This document shows, piece by piece, positions 14,359 through 16,741 of a stretch of DNA of 16,741 nucleotides; position 1 is the first letter of the stretch; each line of letters starts with the position of its first letter. The stretch is from Gemmatimonadota bacterium (lineage in GTDB: Bacteria; Gemmatimonadota; Gemmatimonadetes; Longimicrobiales; Gaopeijiaceae): positions 1 through 16,741 of the forward strand of contig JAHHMJ010000318.1 in NCBI GenBank assembly GCA_018678395.1, given 5' to 3'. Under the pieces are notes generated by a model. It made no database searches and was not told the origin of the DNA. It saw nothing but the letters and a program-made list of their open reading frames with translations. Made by a program: the position numbers and the translations under genes.

Positions 14359-15527
14359 TTCTCGCGCATCTCTCCGACCTCCACCTCGGACACCGAGCGT
14401 TCGATCGTTGGGAGCGCGGGGTGAACGTGCGTGAGCGGGATGTGGCGCAGTCGGTCCAGCGGGCCTTCGATGCGGTCATCGAGCGCCGACCCGACCTCGT
14501 CATCATCACCGGCGACGTCTTCGACCGACCCGACCCATCACCGGGTGCGCTGGTCACGCTGACCCGCGGCCTGGAGGCGCTTCACTCCGCCCTTCCGGAT
14601 ACGCCGGTGGTGATGGTCGCCGGCGCTCGCGATACCCCGCGGCGGTCGGCGGATGCGGGGGCGCTCGCCGCCCTCGACGCCTTCCCGAACGTCGAGGCCG
14701 CGACCGTGATGCCCCGGAGCATCTCCTATGCCCGGCGCTCCTTGCACGTGCTGCTGATTCCGCACACGGCGGTGCTCCGTGGCCCGCAGCCCCTGCTCGA
14801 GCCGGATCCCCGCATGGAGCGGAACGTCCTCGTCACCTGCGGCCGGGTCGCGCACGGGGAGGGACCCGGCCTCCAGGTCGACCCCGCCGAGTGGGACTAC
14901 GTGGCTCTGGGGTCCGACCACACCCATCGGGTGGTGGGTCCTGGCGTCGCCTACGCCGGCTCGCTCGAGCGTGTCGGTTCAGCGCCGTGGCGCGAAGCGG
15001 GCGAGGAGAAGGGGTTCGTCACGGTCGAGCTTCCGGGAGCGGAGATCCGCTTCCACCCGCTTCCGGGCCGACCCGTCGTAGCCCTCGCACCCAGTCGCGC
15101 ACCGACCGGTGACCCGGAGCGCCTGCGGGCGCGTCTCGCCGAGGTGGTGCGGGAGATCCCGGGCGGGATCGATCGCAAGGTCGTGCGGGTGCAGTTGCGG
15201 GGGCCCTCGCCCTCCGATCTGGTGGCGCTGCAGGGTCTGCTTCCCGAGTTGACCGAAGCCGCCGTCCACCTTTCGGTCGGCGTCGAACGTACGCGGACGG
15301 AGCCCTGGACCAAGGTCGATCCCCTGGAGCGGGCGCGGGCGGCGTTGCCTCCCGATGCGCCTCCGGAGGCCGGCACGCTGCTCGAGCGTGTGCTGGGCGA
15401 CGAGGGACCTCGTGGCGGACGGAGCGTAGCCGGTGACGGTGACGGTGAGGGCGACGGCGACGGCCTCGGTGACGGCCTCGGTGGCACGGCGGGCCCCGGG
15501 GCCGAGGCGCCGGAGGAGGCTTCGTGA
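14355..15527 (+). CDS. SbcD/Mre11-like metallophosphoesterase with degenerate active site
   Basis: A 390-residue protein with the SbcD/Mre11 fold by sequence. Motif I (SDLHLGH, D8 and H10) and motif II (ITGDVFDRP, D54) are kept. Motif III, normally GNHD, reads GARD (90-93), so the metal-binding Asn and catalytic His are gone. The later LxHG histidine is Cys162 (VLVTCGRV), and the GHxH pair reads GSDH (186-189), keeping only H189. YVAL before it and YAGSLER after it align with SbcD without gaps. Nuclease activity is therefore doubtful. A C-terminal domain (about 235-355) is followed by a Gly/Asp-rich repeat tail. It starts at a GTG overlapping the membrane-protein stop (14355-14358) and ends overlapping the SbcC-like GTG. 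Family assignment is firm; loss of activity is inferred. Confidence 0.88.
   Translation: MILAHLSDLHLGHRAFDRWERGVNVRERDVAQSVQRAFDAVIERRPDLVIITGDVFDRPDPSPGALVTLTRGLEALHSALPDTPVVMVAGARDTPRRSADAGALAALDAFPNVEAATVMPRSISYARRSLHVLLIPHTAVLRGPQPLLEPDPRMERNVLVTCGRVAHGEGPGLQVDPAEWDYVALGSDHTHRVVGPGVAYAGSLERVGSAPWREAGEEKGFVTVELPGAEIRFHPLPGRPVVALAPSRAPTGDPERLRARLAEVVREIPGGIDRKVVRVQLRGPSPSDLVALQGLLPELTEAAVHLSVGVERTRTEPWTKVDPLERARAALPPDAPPEAGTLLERVLGDEGPRGGRSVAGDGDGEGDGDGLGDGLGGTAGPGAEAPEEAS
15432..15484 (+). repeat. Short tandem repeat encoding a Gly/Asp tail on the SbcD-like protein
   Basis: About 53 bases built from GGTGAC/GGCGAC hexamers and two GACGGCCTCGGT units. They encode AGDGDGEGDGDGLGDGLGG. The units keep the reading frame (multiples of three), so copy number could vary by slippage without breaking the protein. 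Confidence 0.75.
15514..15519 (+). promoter_or_regulatory. Ribosome binding site of the SbcC-like gene, inside the SbcD-like gene
   Basis: AGGAGG lies four bases before the GTG at 15524 and within the last codons of the SbcD-like gene. It supports real translation of the downstream frame. Confidence 0.65.
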
Positions 15528-16741
15528 GGCTGGTCAGCCTGCATGCGCCGGCAGCGCCCGGACTGGGCACCCTCGAGGCCGACTACCTTCCCGCCGGCTT
15601 CGTGGCCGTACTGGCTCCGGACAGCCGCGTGCGGAGGGCGTTGCACGCTGCGCTCTCGGGAGAGGCGGGCCCCGACGCCTCGATCGTGACCTCGCCCCGC
15701 GGGCCCGACCCCTCGCTCGCTCGTCTGCCCGACCGCCTCGCGGACCGCCTTCGGACCGGGCGGGGTCTCGCCGACCTCGATGCCGTGGTCGAGGCGGGCA
15801 CCCGGGCCCTGGCTTGGCTGGACGGGCTCGATCGCATCGAGGCCGCCCGTGGTCGTCTCGCGCGCCTCTCGGGTGCGAACCGGGACGGCGCGCCTCCGCC
15901 CGCCCTGGTCGCGCGCATGCACGAGCTGGAGTCCGCCCCGGCCGAGTGCGCGAGACTCGAGGAAGCGCTGCGGCGGCACCGGGAGGACGATGTCGAGGTG
16001 GCCGGTGATCTCGAGCAGGCCACGATGGAATGGCTCCGTGAGCGGCAGGACGCCGAGACGCGACTTCAGGCCTACCGCGACCGGGCGCGCGAACTCAAGG
16101 CGCGTCTACGTCAGATGGAGGAGGCCGCCGAGGCCACGCCCTGCCCGACCTGTGGGCGACCGCTGGCGGACCATTTCGACACCGTGCTCGAGACCTTTCG
16201 CGACGAGTGGGAGGGGGTCGTCCAGGACGGAAGCTGGTGGCGGCGGCGGCGAGAGCAGCTCGAGGGGAAGCCCCAGTCCCTCCAGGAGCTCGAGAGCCGC
16301 GCCCTGCAGCTGCATGCCGCCGCCCTGGAGCTGGCCGAACGGGTCCACGCCGCCCGCGCTCTCGTCGACGAGCTCGACGAACTCCGGGCTCGTGTCGGCC
16401 CCGAGCCTGCCACCGGGACGACGGCGCCGGGCGAATCGGTCGCGCGCACCGTGGACGATGCGCTCGCCGAGGCGGGCCGGGAGGTGGTGGCCGCAGCGCG
16501 CCATCGCCTGCTCGACCGCGCGGCGGCCTACCTGCTGCGCCTCTCCGCCGGTCGCCTGCTGGGGTTTCGGCTGACTTCGTCGGGCCGGACCGCCCTGGTT
16601 GGGCCCGAGGTCGACCTCTCGACGCCACCCGACGAGGATGGGGCCGCCGCGTTGCTCGCGGTCCGGCTCGCCGCGGTGGAGTGCGCCCACGAGGCCGTCG
16701 GCTCGCGCCACGCCGCACTCGTCGTCGGCAACCCCTTCGAT
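15524..16741 (+). CDS. SbcC/Rad50-like coiled-coil protein with zinc hook but no recognisable ATPase motifs (runs off right edge)
   Basis: 406 codons are present with no stop. The start is a GTG overlapping the SbcD-like stop (GTGA), with AGGAGG four bases before it. The N-terminus follows the SbcC pattern (MRLVSLHAPAAPGLGTLEAD, then LPAGFVAVL), but the P-loop position reads APDSRVRR (31-38), without Gly-Lys-Ser/Thr. Helical, charged segments (about 90-205 and 240-295) flank CPTCGRPL (207-214), a Rad50-type zinc hook. The C-terminal lobe (LLDRAAAYLLRLSAGRLLGF, about 329-348) is SbcC-like, but the signature position reads LSTPP (365-369) and the Walker B end reads VVGNPFD (400-406) where LDDPFD is usual. 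The arms are much shorter than in SbcC. It should still dimerise through zinc and bind the SbcD-like partner, but ATP use is unlikely. Confidence 0.82.
   Translation, partial: MRLVSLHAPAAPGLGTLEADYLPAGFVAVLAPDSRVRRALHAALSGEAGPDASIVTSPRGPDPSLARLPDRLADRLRTGRGLADLDAVVEAGTRALAWLDGLDRIEAARGRLARLSGANRDGAPPPALVARMHELESAPAECARLEEALRRHREDDVEVAGDLEQATMEWLRERQDAETRLQAYRDRARELKARLRQMEEAAEATPCPTCGRPLADHFDTVLETFRDEWEGVVQDGSWWRRRREQLEGKPQSLQELESRALQLHAAALELAERVHAARALVDELDELRARVGPEPATGTTAPGESVARTVDDALAEAGREVVAAARHRLLDRAAAYLLRLSAGRLLGFRLTSSGRTALVGPEVDLSTPPDEDGAAALLAVRLAAVECAHEAVGSRHAALVVGNPFD

Overview
The window is a GC-rich, tightly packed bacterial chromosome segment with 16 protein-coding genes, two of them cut by the window edges. 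I see no rRNA, tRNA, CRISPR array, insertion sequence or phage gene. A short sigma-70 protein lacking region 1.1 and carrying YAVWWIRQ in region 2.4, a secreted M24 peptidase, and many GTG starts with 4-base stop/start overlaps fit a Gemmatimonadota-like lineage. That placement is an inference from gene style, not from a marker gene.

Layout. Bases 1-1661 (minus) hold a GntR/YtrA-type regulator, an ABC ATPase and the start of its ABC-2 permease, an autoregulated exporter operon with a large palindrome just upstream of the regulator. Next, on plus, are a secreted M24 metallopeptidase (1866-3290) and an EVE-domain protein (3401-3862). A UvrC-like GIY-YIG protein (minus, 3834-5000) ends convergently with the EVE gene, and an HD phosphohydrolase (plus, 5103-6419) starts divergently from it. 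A PP2C phosphatase (minus, 6391-7185) is divergent from a sigma-70 factor (plus, 7481-8383), which is followed by two hairpins and rsgA (8472-9428).

Bases 9367-13055 (minus) form a four-gene operon: a lipoprotein with an Asp-rich calcium-loop motif, then a BtuF-like binding lipoprotein, a BtuC/FecC-like permease and a BtuD/FecE-like ATPase. It looks like a cobalamin (or siderophore) importer.

Bases 13211-16741 (plus) form a second four-gene operon in which each gene overlaps the next by four bases: a flavin reductase, a six-helix membrane protein, an SbcD/Mre11-like protein and an SbcC/Rad50-like protein that runs off the end.

The most interesting signal is this last pair. The SbcD-like protein has lost four metal or catalytic positions. 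The SbcC-like protein has lost Walker A, the ABC signature and Walker B. Both keep long intact reading frames, and the SbcC-like protein keeps a CPTC zinc hook between coiled coils. This looks like a catalytically dead Mre11-Rad50-type complex kept for a structural or sensing role, coupled to a flavin reductase and a membrane protein. The motif comparisons are made by eye against remembered family consensus and need an alignment to confirm.
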